From assembly GCA_008828725.1 (NCBI GenBank), contig MEHQ01002986.1, forward strand, positions 124,001 through 188,000: a stretch of DNA of 64,000 nucleotides, written 5' to 3'. Positions 31,616 through 43,119 of this stretch are shown piece by piece. This DNA comes from Saccharina japonica (Eukaryota > Sar > Phaeophyceae > Laminariales > Laminariaceae). The notes under the pieces were generated by a model that ran no database searches, was not told the DNA's origin, and was given only the letters and a program-made list of their open reading frames with translations. The position numbers and the translations under genes are program-made. How positions within the stretch are numbered: the stretch's first letter is position 1; each line of letters opens with the position of its first letter.

Positions 31616-32251
31616 ACAGCACCGCCACCACGGCACCACCACCACCACCACCACCACCCACCACCACCACGACCACAACCGCCACCCCCGCCCCACCACC
31701 CCCGCCCCACCACCCCCGCCCCACCAGCCGCAGCAGCACTAGAAGGTGGCGTTGGTGGTTGCAGCAGGTGGTGACGGCGGTCATGGTGGTGTGGCTTTTG
31801 CCTTGCGCTGTCCTCTCTCGAGAACGACCCTCCGCTCAAGCTACCGGGGTTGATGCTCTCGAACACGATCACAAACCACCGAACACCACCACCACCACCA
31901 CCACCACTGCGACGACCACCACCACCCCCGCCCCACCAGCCGAAGGAGCACTGGAAGCTGTTGTTGCTCGTAGTAGCTGGTGGGCGTTGGTGGGGTCTTG
32001 TCCCCGTGGTCTGGTGATGGTGGGGTGGTGACGGCGGTGATGGTGGCTTGCCTTGCGCCGTCGTCTCTCGAGAACAGTCCAGATTTGTACCCGCAACAAA
32101 AGAAGCAACCCGGACCACCACCACCACCGCCACCCCCGCCCCTCCAGCCGAAGGAGCACTGGAAGCTGTTGTTGCTCGTAGTGGCTGTCGGGCGTTGGTG
32201 GGGTCTTGTTCCTGTGGTCTGGTGATGGTGTGTCCTGCTGCTGCTGCTGCT

Positions 32252-32284
<33 letters not shown>

Positions 32285-32290
32285 ACTGGT
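31616..32290. repeat. CCA/GGT-rich tandem array with CTG run (left arm)
   Basis: About three units of 205-230 bp, each with CTACGAGCAACAACAGCTTC..CAGTGCTCC on the minus strand and a (GGT)n or (CCA)n tract, flanked at the right by (CTG)n at 32259-32285. Frames on both strands stay open for 200 or more codons because the tracts lack stop triplets. I do not treat them as genes. Confidence 0.8.
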
Positions 32291-32417
32291 GGTGGTGTAT
32301 ACCAGGTATATGTCAAGCGATTTTATATGTAACTTGATGTACCAGGTACTCGTTGCATTGGTATACAATATATATATATAAACTGAGGAAATTATATTAT
32401 ACGAGTTTTTAATGTTT

Positions 32418-32530
32418 GCACTGCTGCTGCTACTGCTGCTGCTGCTGCTGCTGCTGTATATACCACCTCACAACAACCACTCCTACCACCACCCCCACCA
32501 CCACCACCCCCACCACCATCCACCAAGAGC
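32418..32530. repeat. CTG run followed by CCA-rich tract (left arm)
   Basis: (CTG)n at about 32422-32455, then CCACC repeats to 32525. Mirrored at 36459-36571. Confidence 0.85.
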
Positions 32531-33459
32531 AGCAGAATCTTATTCCTCGTGGCGGCTGGTGTGTGCGGTGGTGTGGTGTTTTCTGTGTGTTATGTCGGCT
32601 GAGCTTCTCTCGGTTTACTTGTTGCTCGCGAGCGAGATACCAGTATCATATTATGCTGCTGCTGCTGTGCTGCTGCTGCTGCCGGTGTATCCCAGGTATA
32701 TGCCACGCGATTTGTGGTATACACAGCAGTAGTATACGTACAATATATTTATACTGAAATAACTCCTATTGATAGTCGTGACTCCCCCTATACGTATAAT
32801 ACCTGTACGGTTTTTGCAAACATGATAGTGGTGGTGGTAGTGGTGGTGTGTGGGAACTTTTTCAAGTATTTTTCTTTGCATTTTCTATGTAATATTATTC
32901 CTCGTTTTTTCACGTATACCTACGTACGTATTTCGGGTACCTGCACCTACGTACGTATTTGACCTGCCCAGTACACAGCAGTAGTAGTACACATACATGA
33001 TGCCCTGCCAGTTTTCGTCGTTTCCATATAATATGCACCAACACACACAGCCCAGCGATCCACTTAATACCCACTGTACAAGGTTGTTGCGCTGACACGC
33101 ATCGCTTAACAAGAAATGTTGGTGGGTGGTGTTGGCGATGGTGGGACTACCAGCCCAGGGACCAACCGACCCACCCAGTAACTGTCTCACCCACCACGCA
33201 CACCCATCAACTACTTGCCGGTCACTAAAAAAAGGTTTCTGTGCTGACACAAAGCGCTTGAAAAAAAAACGATCCAATCAATCACGATTATTGTAGGAAC
33301 ACAGCAAAAAGAGAAGAACCGCCAACGCAGTAGCTTAATGCAGTTAGGAGTTTGACCACTTGAAGGCGTCTGTCACGCTCCTCATTCCACCCGTTCTTGT
33401 ACATAGAATACAATGCGAGGTATGCTTCGCCCTTATGAGGCCGAAGGTAGGTACTCGTA

Positions 33460-34100
33460 TAGACCGTCTGCTATCGGTACCTATTATTGTCTGCCACGCG
33501 ATGGCTGTACCAAGCCGGCAGCGAAAATAGCGGCCGTTGAGTGAACGTGTGGCGAGGTGTCACCCTCCATGCGACAACAATCCACACTGCAGTTTATTCT
33601 ACTCTGCCGACAACACTTGTACGAATTTTACGAGGTTATTGTCCCGAAGGATGCAGAATGTAGGTGTTCGCTACTTGACATGTTTCTGGCGCACCCTGAT
33701 CGTAATAGCCCGCCAGCGAAGGTATTGCCCTTGATGAGGCAACCCATTATTGCCTGGCGCGCTGTGGCTGTACCAGGCCGCCAGAGGTCGCCGCCGTTGA
33801 GTGGCGGTGGACGTGTGAGGGTGGTGTCACCCCCCCATGCGATAACAATCTATACTGCAGTTTATGCCACTCTGCCGACAACATTCGTGCGAGTTTATCG
33901 TCCATAAAGATGCAGAGTGCAGGTGTTCTTGTCCGGCGCGACACGACCGTATCCGGCCGCCGGCGAAAGCATTGCCCAATGATGAGGCAGGATATGATAC
34001 GTACTCGTATTGACGATAACAGCAGCTACAAACCCTTTTATGTCTGGTACGCGATGGCCGTACCAGGCTGCCAGCGAAAGCCGCCGCCTTAGCGTGGCGA
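33460..34100 (+). repeat. About 2.5 tandem units (~260-290 bp) near the palindrome centre, left arm
   Basis: The core GGCTGTACCA..CCGCCAGCG recurs near 33504, 33765 and 34056. Between cores are CATGCGACAACAATC, CTCTGCCGACAACA and GATGCAGAATG/GATGCAGAGTG. A single related copy is at 24490-24900. Mirrored at 34868-35508. Confidence 0.75.
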
Positions 34101-34348
34101 TGGGCGAGTGAGGCTTTCCATGTCAATGAACATAGCCCACTATGCATTATAGACTTACTTACTAATATCTCGCCCAGGGATTGCTCATCCCTGGCCTCTC
34201 AGAGCTCCCACTTTGAACACCGCCTCCTTTCATTACTTGGTCACCTCGTTGTTCCGTATATACTTTAGTTGCGAGAGGCTTCTGTTAAGGTGACCCCTGG
34301 AGGGGTACTCTGGGTCGGGGAAGGAAGTAGAAGCTCCACGTGATGTAT

Positions 34349-34619
34349 TACCGAAAATTTAGAAAAACGCCGAAAACACTACTTTAGACCCTATCCCTAA
34401 CCCTAACCCTAACCCCAACCCCGTCCCCGCCCCGACCCTTATGAGCTTTGTCTCGAAAAAATCAGGCGTTTTTTTTTTTTTTGAAAAATTGGTCGACCAC
34501 ACTAAAAGGTATATAATAAAATATTCCCCGATTTCCATACTTTATCCTTGATATTAATTCAGTGGTGCGGTAAAGGCTACTGGTTCTCCCCCTTTCTCGT
34601 GTCTACGACGGTAATATAT
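34349..34619. other. Palindrome spacer (asymmetric centre, ~270 bp)
   Basis: This sequence is present once between the arms. It holds degenerate CCCTAA hexamers (34389-34436), an A/T-rich segment with 14 T (34470-34483), a copy of 26333-26395 in inverted orientation (34521-34585), and the left part of the 100-bp repeat (34586-34619). No gene. Confidence 0.85.
34389..34436 (+). repeat. Telomere-type hexamer tract (interstitial, degenerate)
   Basis: Eight in-phase hexamers: CCCTAT, CCCTAA three times, CCCCAA, CCCCGT, CCCCGC, CCCGAC. CCCTAA is the complement of TTAGGG, the telomere repeat reported for brown algae. As written, the C-rich strand runs left to right, which is the orientation of a left chromosome end. 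Confidence 0.7.
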
Positions 34620-34686
34620 ATACATCACGTGGAGCTTCTACTTCCTTCCCCGACCCAGAGTACCCCTCCAGGGGTCACCTTAACAG
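34586..34686 (+). repeat. 100-bp segment repeated from 27288-27390
   Basis: Straddles the spacer and the start of the right arm. Only the part from about 34620 has an inverted partner in the left arm. After 34686 the two copies diverge (CAGAAGCCTC here, CAATTTAGAC at 27391). Confidence 0.85.
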
Positions 34687-34867
34687 AAGCCTCTCGCAAC
34701 TAAAGTATATACGGAACAACGAGGTGACCAAGTAATGAAAGGAGGCGGTGTTCAAAGTGGGAGCTCTGAGAGGCCAGGGATGAGCAATCCCTGGGCGAGA
34801 TATTAGTAAGTAAGTCTATAATGCATAGTGGGCTATGTTCATTGACATGGAAAGCCTCACTCGCCCA

Positions 34868-35508
34868 TCGCCACGCTAAGGCGGCGGCTTTCGCTGGCAG
34901 CCTGGTACGGCCATCGCGTACCAGACATAAAAGGGTTTGTAGCTGCTGTTATCGTCAATACGAGTACGTATCATATCCTGCCTCATCATTGGGCAATGCT
35001 TTCGCCGGCGGCCGGATACGGTCGTGTCGCGCCGGACAAGAACACCTGCACTCTGCATCTTTATGGACGATAAACTCGCACGAATGTTGTCGGCAGAGTG
35101 GCATAAACTGCAGTATAGATTGTTATCGCATGGGGGGGTGACACCACCCTCACACGTCCACCGCCACTCAACGGCGGCGACCTCTGGCGGCCTGGTACAG
35201 CCACAGCGCGCCAGGCAATAATGGGTTGCCTCATCAAGGGCAATACCTTCGCTGGCGGGCTATTACGATCAGGGTGCGCCAGAAACATGTCAAGTAGCGA
35301 ACACCTACATTCTGCATCCTTCGGGACAATAACCTCGTAAAATTCGTACAAGTGTTGTCGGCAGAGTAGAATAAACTGCAGTGTGGATTGTTGTCGCATG
35401 GAGGGTGACACCTCGCCACACGTTCACTCAACGGCCGCTATTTTCGCTGCCGGCTTGGTACAGCCATCGCGTGGCAGACAATAATAGGTACCGATAGCAG
35501 ACGGTCTA
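34868..35508 (-). repeat. Tandem units near the palindrome centre, right arm
   Basis: Mirror of 33460-34100 with the same cores (GGCGGCCTGGTACAGCCACA near 35190). Confidence 0.75.
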
Positions 35509-36458
35509 TACGAGTACCTACCTTCGGCCTCATAAGGGCGAAGCATACCTCGCATTGTATTCTATGTACAAGAACGGGTGGAATGAGGAGCGTGACAGAC
35601 GCCTTCAAGTGGTCAAACTCCTAACTGCATTAAGCTACTGCGTTGGCGGTTCTTCTCTTTTTGCTGTGTTCCTACAATAATCGTGATTGATTGGATCGTT
35701 TTTTTTTCAAGCGCTTTGTGTCAGCACAGAAACCTTTTTTTAGTGACCGGCAAGTAGTTGATGGGTGTGCGTGGTGGGTGAGACAGTTACTGGGTGGGTC
35801 GGTTGGTCCCTGGGCTGGTAGTCCCACCATCGCCAACACCACCCACCTACATTTTTTTTTTAGCGATGCGTGTCAGCGCAACAACCTTGTACAGTGGGTA
35901 TTAAGTGGATCGTTGGGCTGTGTGTGTTGGTGCATATTATATGGAAACGACGAAAACTGGCAGGGCATCATGTATGTGTACTACTACTGCTGTGTACTGG
36001 GCAGGTCAAATACGTACGTAGGTGCAGGTATAATAATAAAAAGAAAAAAGACCCGAAATATGTACGTAGGTATACGTGAAAAAACGAGGAATAATATTAC
36101 ATAGAAAATGCAAAGAAAAATACTTGAAAAAGTTCCCACACACCACCACTACCACCACCACTATCATGTTTGCAAAAACCGTACAGGTATTATACGTATA
36201 GGGGGAGTCACGACTATCAATAGGAGTTGTTTCAGTATAAATATATTGTACGTATACTACTGCTGTGTATACCACAAATCGCGTGGCATATACCTGGTAT
36301 ACACCGGCAGCAGCAGCAGCACAGCAGCAGCAGCATAATATGATACTGGTATCTCGCTCGCGAGCAACAAGTAAACCGAGAGAAGCTCAGCCGACATAAC
36401 ACACAGAAAACACCACACCACCGCACACACCAGCCGCCACGAGGAATAAGATTCTGCT

Positions 36459-36697
36459 GCTCTTGGTGGATGGTGGTGGGGGTGGTGGTGGTGGGGGTGG
36501 TGGTAGGAGTGGTTGTTGTGAGGTGGTATATACAGCAGCAGCAGCAGCAGCAGCAGTAGCAGCAGCAGTGCAAACATTAAAAACTCGTATAACATAATTT
36601 CCTCAGTTTATATATATATATTGTATACCAATGCAACGAGTACCTGGTACATCAAGTTACATATAAAATCGCTTGACATATACCTGGTATACACCAC

Positions 36698-36737
<40 letters not shown>

Positions 36738-37373
36738 AGCAGCAGCAGCAGCAGGACACACCATCACCAGACCACAGGAACAAGACCCCACCAACGCCCA
36801 CCAGCCACTACGAGCAACAACAGCTTCCAGTGCTCCTTCGGCTGGAGGGGCGGGGGTGGCGGTGGTGGTGGTGGTCCGGGTTGCTTCTTTTGTTGCAGGT
36901 ACAAATCTGGACTGTTCTCGAGAGACGACGGCTCAAGGCAAGCCACCATCACCGCCGTCACCACCCCACCATCACCAGACCACGGGGACAAGACCCCACC
37001 AACGCCCACCAGCTACTACGAGCAACAACAGCTTCCAGTGCTCCTTCGGCTGGTGGGGCGGGGGTGGTGGTGGTCGTCGCAGTGGTGGTGGTGGTGGTGG
37101 TGGTGTTCGGTGGTTTGTGATCGTGTTCGAGAGCATCAACCCCGGTAGCTTGAGCGGAGGGTCGTTCTCGAGAGAGGACAGCGCAAGGCAAAAGCCACAC
37201 CACCATGACCGCCGTCACCACCTGCTGCAACCACCAACGCCACCTTCTAGTGCTGCTGCGGCTGGTGGGGCGGGGGTGGTGGGGCGGGGGTGGTGGGGCG
37301 GGGGTGGCGGTTGTGGTCGTGGTGGTGGTGGGTGGTGGTGGTGGTGGTGGTGGTGCCGTGGTGGCGGTGCTGT
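36459..37373. repeat. CCA/GGT and CAG arrays (right arm)
   Basis: Mirror of 31616-32530. (GGT)n tracts at 36483-36510, 36860-36875, 37064-37105 and 37317-37360 make the + strand strongly G-rich; (CAG)n at 36535-36570 and 36703-36735. The 239-codon frame 36673-37392 is made of these tracts. Confidence 0.8.
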
Positions 37374-37835
37374 GGTTGCTTGTTGCAGCTAGCTGTAAAT
37401 CTGTGCGTGTGGTCGTGTCGTCTGCAGAGTGCAGAGTGTTGACTCCCGCATTATTTCAGAACTCGTTCTGTTTTATTGTCTTTCTGTTGGCGCTATTATG
37501 ACAGTCACTACCGCCTAGCTCTCCGATCTCGGCACGGCTTTCGACACGAGCAGCACAGGACGGTCGGCACAAATAGCGAGCGTCTATCAGTCCCGAGCGT
37601 GTCTGAATCGGTTGAGTGTAAGCGTCGCGCGCCAAAAAAAAACAAAGCGAACGAGGGACGGACGTGCGAGGGACGAGCGAGGGACAGACGAGGGACAGAC
37701 AAACCTCAATATTAAGGATTCGTTAAATAAAGGCACGCTGTGGCAGCTTTCAGAACTGTTTTTTGTCCGTTTGTGTCCGTCGCGAGCAGGGGTACATCCC
37801 CACGGGCAGACACCCAACCATTATAAAGAGCATCT

Positions 37836-37872
37836 ATTGATGCGAGAAGGCCGAAGGCCTTCTCGCATCAAT
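37836..37872. repeat. Perfect 17-bp-stem hairpin (right arm)
   Basis: Mirror of 31117-31153, with loop GAA on the + strand. Confidence 0.85.
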
Positions 37873-37913
37873 ATCTCCTCATTACAATAGCAATACGTAC
37901 GTACGAGTACCTA

Positions 37914-38241
37914 CTTTTTTTCTTTTTGTTTTGTCCATCACATTTATAATCTTCGCACTCCCGTCTTTCTCCCTCTCTCGTCGTAACTCAGGTCCGGGGT
38001 CACAAAGTAGGCTTCTCTCCCTCCTCCCCCACTACGGTTCTTGCTTTGCATTTTTATCGCGAGAAGATTTCAGCACTTTCTTCCCTCGTCAACCCTCGTC
38101 GAATTTTGCTTACCCACGCTATAATATGCGCTCTCGACAGTCGGTGTCATTTGAGAATAAAAACCTGCAAGGGGAGAATTGAACCATCGATATCCGGCCC
38201 AAAAGGCTTCGTGGCTACCAATTAGACCACCGGGGCGGCCG
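37914..38241 (-). mobile_element. tRNA-derived SINE, copy 4 (right arm)
   Basis: Mirror of the copy at 30748-31075; duplicated with the arm rather than inserted independently. Confidence 0.8.
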
Positions 38242-38402
38242 CATACACCCTCGTGACTTCACATCGTACGGCAAACTCGCATCGTATGTATGTACAGCTA
38301 TCATACTGCTGTAGTACAGATATATACCGCAGTACTCGTACAATCACTGGATCACTGATGTGAGATTTTTCGTACGACGAACACCATATACGTACAGCAG
38401 TA

Positions 38403-38597
38403 CAGGACACCTACTGTAGTAAGAAACAGGCTAATATTAATGGGCCAATATTAATAGGAAAGCCAGGCTGAGATTTAGAGGAAAATATGAAATTCGGGAG
38501 TCGCTATATTGAAATTTGTGTAGAAAGCACCCTTTCTCGAATAAGAAACCCAGCCTGGACCATATTTCCTGTTTATTATTATCGAATAGGTGTCCTG
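38403..38597. mobile_element. TA-flanked MITE (CAGGACACCT family), right arm
   Basis: Mirror of 30392-30586, with the same inverted ends and TA flanks. Confidence 0.75.
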
Positions 38598-40808
38598 TAC
38601 TCATACTATTAATAATGCTGTACTCGTAATAGGTACCTGGTACCTGGCATCTCACAACAGACCGTATCATGTGCTGGTTGGTACTACAAGCACCTAGCCA
38701 CCTCACGCAAACACCACACGCATCACATGTGAAGAACGGTAGGTCCCGCCAGATAGTCCTCGTGTCGTCCTAGCGGCCAGAACTCTCAGCTCCAAACCAG
38801 GTGATTCGACGATGCAACTGCGGTGTGCATATTCATAGTCCTCCACACGCTCACCAAGTAAGAGGCTTAACCACAGGCTCAAGCGTCAGTGTAATAAAGG
38901 CTCAAGCGTCAGTCTTCGTTGGCTCGCCAACCGACTTCCGGGTGTCTTCCTGCTTTTTCCGCAAGACATCCCTCTGACTCGCTGGTGGCCGGCGTCGGTG
39001 TGCCAACGCGTGCGCTCGTAACATGCTACTACTGTACTGGCTATTTAGGGTCCCACATCAATTTACCATTCTATGATTCCCGAACCCCGATGCTGACATG
39101 CCAAATTCTCTTGGTACAATAAACAACGGCTGGTTCTTTGACACTCCGGTAGCGGAGGCTGATACTGCGTGTACGAACAAACCTATCCTATATTAGGAAG
39201 CGTCAAGCATGTAAGGGTACCCGGCATAGGACTTTCGTAAGAGCTTAAATGAACGTTTGGTGACGTGGAAAGATCTACGTCGTCGGAGGGGTTACCGAGA
39301 GCAGACTGGACCCCTCTGCAACACCCCAATCCTGAAGAATCTAAAGGACGATGTGTAGAATGCTCTACAGTAGTTCAAGCGTTGTTGTTGGTGACCTATC
39401 GCTAGAACGGGGTCCGTGGTCACCAAACAAGCTCCACAACTTCCAGAGCGGAAGAACCTCCGAGAGGTTGAACAACACGGAAATCGCCCCCTTCAAAACA
39501 AACAATCAATCAATGGACAAAGTGCAACTAACTATTTACAAGATTAGTCGCTATAAAATCAAAGGTTGTGTTACGCTTAACGTTGTGCGGACTTGACGGA
39601 CTTCTGATAGTATGTTTAGGGTTGCTGGCAGTGGGGACGGGCTGGTAACCGTGTATCCAACATTTTGTGTAGGTATACTTTCCTGTTTTCACTTGCAGCA
39701 CGCACTTGAAGCCCAGCGCCATGTTGCGCTGGGTAGGTTGCGTGTTTGAAGGGTTTGCGGAGGTATTGCCAGGAAATTATGACAACGAGGACACGTTGCC
39801 TACCGCATACCCAGTTAGAAAGACCGGCAAAGGCTTGGGGTTGAACCCGGGCTTTGCGGCAGTTAGTGTCCGTGCGGGTAATCCTGACCGGGTACACGTG
39901 TAATACTCGATGGGATAGCAACCTTGCGTCGTTGTGACGTCGAATTGACTACATAAATGTGCCAGGTAAAGCCGACATACGCACCCAAAGCCCCAAAACT
40001 CCACCAGCCCCCCTGCAGCGTGATACATCCAGAACAAGGGGAAATGTTCTACCAGTGTCACGACGAATAACAAAACGTGCGTGTTGCTGAAGAACAATAT
40101 GTAAGCAAAAAAACCAACTGCACTACAGTAAAAGACAACAAACCATGAAGAAGAGAAAACTGCCGTCGCGAAATCGTAGGTTGTTGAACATACGAGAAAT
40201 ATCTGCCGTAACTATATCTCGGGCGCGGTATTCTGCTATGACAGGGCCGAAGCTTCGCCCCCGCCGTCTCTGTTGTAGACCCTCAAGAGTATCTAACTAC
40301 CACTACTATCCAGGACGTCTACCCTGCCACCCCGTTGACTTGTGTGACGTAACGTGACAGTTTGCTCACCAGCAGCTTTTAAAACATTGGTATACTGTTT
40401 ATTCCGTGATTGTAACACCCCATCTCGACTATGGTGGTAATATTGGTTACGAACTTGGGGATAGAAAAAGCCGCCGCTAGACTTCCTTTTTGAAGCGTCA
40501 TTCTGTTATTCATCTTAAAGACCCCACCACTACAGGCCTGGCGGTCGATGGGAAAAGCTGGTCAATCCAAGCCTATGTATAAGTCACCAATGACCTCAGT
40601 TAAATCATACTCAGCATGGCCTCTGGCGTGTTCAAGCAGGCAGAAACCGAAATCGTGAACTATGGTGCAACAAACTCAAGAGGTAGTGTGTGTTAAGCAA
40701 GCATGTGCCGCGGACCATGGAGCAGGTTCTCTGCTTGTCGCAATCGGACATCTGCAAAGAGGGTCGAATCCACAGACCCAAAATACATAATATTGACGTA
40801 GAAAAAAC

Positions 40809-41717
40809 TCAAAACAAACACTCAGCTTTAACCTCATACGACGTGCCCCTTGCAGGGTGGTACGATGGACCAGGCAAAGCGACCCCACCACGAGCCGTAG
40901 CGATGGTGCAGACAAGTCCGTCAACCAGCCGTCCGTGGTCCGGGCAGTGAGTGGGCTGCTGCCCTGTGAGTCCCCACCGCGATTTTTTGCTGCAACCATC
41001 ATACTTACAACTTGCTTTGAAGTTAAAAACCGGACCGTCCACAATATCGGTTTTATGGCGAGAGCATAGAGTGGGTGCACAGTCCGCCGGCACACCCCAA
41101 ACTCTCCACCTTGTGCAGCCGATATGTAAACACAGCTGGGTGTAGTCCACGCGAACCATGCCGTCCAGAGCATGTTTCCAGCAGTATGCCGCCTCCTGGC
41201 TGCCCTCATAATTGAAGCTTGGCTTTGTTGTGCAGGCGTCACGTGAACAATAGTTGGTTTGGTAGACGTTAACCATGCCGTCCGCAGCATGTTGCTTGCA
41301 ATAAGCCGCCCTCTTACTGCCTCGAGTATTGAACGCCGCCCGTGTGGTGCAAGAGGCGCGTGAGCAACGTCTGTTGCAAACGTCTACCATGCCGTCTTCG
41401 GCATGCGTCTTGCAGTAAGCCCCCACTTTACTGCCTTCAGTATTGAACCTCGGCTGTTTCGTGCAGTTGTGATGCGAACAACGTTTGCTGCAAACGTTTA
41501 CCATGCCGTCATCAGCATGCATCTTGCAGTAAGCAGCCCTCTTACTGCCTTCAGTATTGAAGCTTGGCTTCGTCGTGCAAAGGTCGTGTGAGCAACATCT
41601 GTTACGAATATCCACCATGCCTTCTTCAGCATGTTGTTTGCAGTAAACCGCCGGCTTAATTCCTTTGATGTTGAAGCTTGACCCCCTCATGCAATCATGA
41701 TGCAAGCAACGTCCCAT
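40809..41717 (-). CDS. EsV-1-7 repeat protein, 302 aa (5 canonical + 2 divergent modules)
   Basis: The ATG at 41717 gives MGRCLHHDC. The frame is also open from an upstream GTG (41723), but ATG at this point aligns with the ATG of the two paralogues, and an in-frame TAA stands 51 nt upstream (41768-41766). Canonical C-X4-C-X16-C-X2-H modules start at Cys4, 42, 80, 118 and 157. A divergent module starts at Cys196 (WGVPADCAPTLC), and the last, Cys237, has the X15 spacing and CPDH. The tail ends KAECLF. A metal-binding, EsV-1-7 family role is likely; the biological role is unknown. The promoter-proximal 3.5 modules lie outside the palindrome and the rest inside it, so gene conversion between arms could affect only the 3' part. 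It is the only complete gene of the palindrome pair. Confidence 0.9.
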   Translation of the reverse strand: MGRCLHHDCMRGSSFNIKGIKPAVYCKQHAEEGMVDIRNRCCSHDLCTTKPSFNTEGSKRAAYCKMHADDGMVNVCSKRCSHHNCTKQPRFNTEGSKVGAYCKTHAEDGMVDVCNRRCSRASCTTRAAFNTRGSKRAAYCKQHAADGMVNVYQTNYCSRDACTTKPSFNYEGSQEAAYCWKHALDGMVRVDYTQLCLHIGCTRWRVWGVPADCAPTLCSRHKTDIVDGPVFNFKASCKYDGCSKKSRWGLTGQQPTHCPDHGRLVDGLVCTIATARGGVALPGPSYHPARGTSYEVKAECLF

Positions 41718-41768
41718 TATCACTGTAAATTGCGGTGGCGGCGGTGTTAAAAAAAGCAGATGGGCTTA
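41718..41768 (-). promoter_or_regulatory. Conserved 5' leader of EsV-1-7 gene 2 with in-frame stop
   Basis: TAA at 41768-41766, then CTTTTTTTAACACCGCCGCC, then ACCGCAATTTACAGTGATA before the ATG. It matches the leaders of genes 1 and 3. CAATTTACAG could alternatively be a splice acceptor. Confidence 0.55.
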
Positions 41769-42420
41769 GATGAGGAGATGGGTAGAGCCAGGATACCCTG
41801 TGTTAAACCCAGCACACCTGGTGTTCGTACAATAAGCAATGATCATATACGGAGTTTGAGGGCATCGCAATCATGAAACGTTGCCTGGTTCCGTCCGAAA
41901 GCGTGGTTGGCACACATGTAGTAGTGTCGCACGCCAAACGGCCAAGGACATAGATCGTATACATTCTTGGGCACGATCATTGTCTGTCGCTTTCGATCGA
42001 GTTGGTTTTGTTCACCGCCAGTTCTGTACTATTTAATCAGGGGAACAACTGTTTTTGAGGATAACACCGTACACGTACGTAATTGTGATCAAGTAGTAGT
42101 TAAGGGGGCTGTTTTGAAAGCACACCATGTGCATGCAGTCACATAGGTTTACGTGAATTTCGCACGATTACGAGTATTCCTACACAACTATAAACAACGC
42201 GGTGTACATGCACTACAATAACTTCTCCCTGTTGCACCATTGTAGCGGTACCTAATCGTGGTTTCGGTTACGGTCAAAAGCGTTCGCTATAGAAATGACT
42301 CTGCTGGTGAGCGCCAACAGGGTTTTCTCGTGAAATGCTTTCGGAGGCCGTGAGCTAACATAACGACGCTGTAGCCAATTTCGTCACTTGAGCACAAACT
42401 GAGCAAACATTACCTGGCGA
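41769..42420 (-). other. Conserved non-coding 5' region of EsV-1-7 gene 2
   Basis: On the minus strand it carries CACTATCGCCAGGTAATGTT, GAAATTGGCTACAGCGTCGT, AACACCGTACACGTACGTAA (as written on +) and CGTACAAACACCAG-like blocks, in the same order as 58745-59459 in U2. Confidence 0.5.
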
Positions 42421-43119
42421 TAGTGAAGCCTAAAAGGGTACTCAAACAAAACAAAGTACCGATATGCCGCTATTGCTAACATTCAACTGACTCGAAACTT
42501 CGGACTAACAGGTTGGGTGACTTAAAACATAGACGTGGGGGGGTCTGCATACAAACAGACTGACAAAGGCGGCCATGGCGACTGTCATGGAGATCTCAGG
42601 GCTTTGCGACGATATATCGGTGGATGCAACCAATGCATCATGAGGGGCCATGAGGTGTATGGGATTACACGAGGCAAAGTGAGTCGCAACGAGTTCGCCA
42701 TGCAGCCTACGCAGCAAAACATTTGGTCGATTGGCAGTCTGATGAAATCCGCATGGATCCCGCATGCCCACTGTATTACCTTCCCATGATAGTCGATGTC
42801 GCTGCAAAGCCAATAGAATATTGTTACTCTTTAGGTTTTACTGTGCAATGCCAACTAGATGATGGCACAGCCACAGGACGCCATAGGTCTGCCGAATGGC
42901 TGCACTGGGGCTGCCAACAGGATGCTAAACAATATACAATATATTCTCCATGTAGTTGGCGAAAACAAACAATATGGGTACTTGCTGTTTCACAGCCAAA
43001 CTGCCGGTTAATCTACTTAGGGGTCTGAACGCATAGGCAAACCAGGAGGAAACACAGGTCGGAAGCAGGTAAAACAACACAGCACTGTTGCAACGCAATG
43101 CAGTCGTCTGTAAGAATAT

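Larger units (their letters stand above)
27661..34348 (+). repeat. Left arm of the giant palindrome
   Basis: The arm is the reverse complement of 34620-41328. Outer positions pair with a sum of 68989 (27661 with 41328) and inner positions with a sum of 68968 (34348 with 34620); the difference is a 21-bp insertion in the right arm near 36031-36052. The arms look nearly identical over 6.7 kb with a handful of substitutions (for example near 33114 and 31590). Contents: truncated EsV-1-7 gene, 3' unit region, TA-MITE, SINE, a 17-bp-stem hairpin, CCA- and CTG-rich arrays and the 33.5-34.1 kb repeats. One unresolved base (N) lies at 31410. Confidence 0.95.
34620..41328 (-). repeat. Right arm of the giant palindrome
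   Basis: Reverse complement of 27661-34348. It carries a 21-bp insertion (about 36031-36052, A-rich) absent from the left arm. At its outer end it continues without a break into the complete EsV-1-7 gene and unit U3, whereas the left arm stops inside the gene. The right arm is therefore the source side and the left arm the copied side. Confidence 0.95.

Noticed and set aside
36673..37392. 239-codon frame rich in Pro, Thr, Gly and Trp (and mirror 31597-32316)
   Set aside because: Made of GGT/CCA and CAG tracts. Several overlapping frames on both strands are equally open, and there is no conserved domain.
27661..41328. Long terminal repeats or a giant TIR transposon explaining the palindrome
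   Set aside because: Arms end inside a gene on one side, have no target duplication, and the spacer lacks coding capacity for a transposase.
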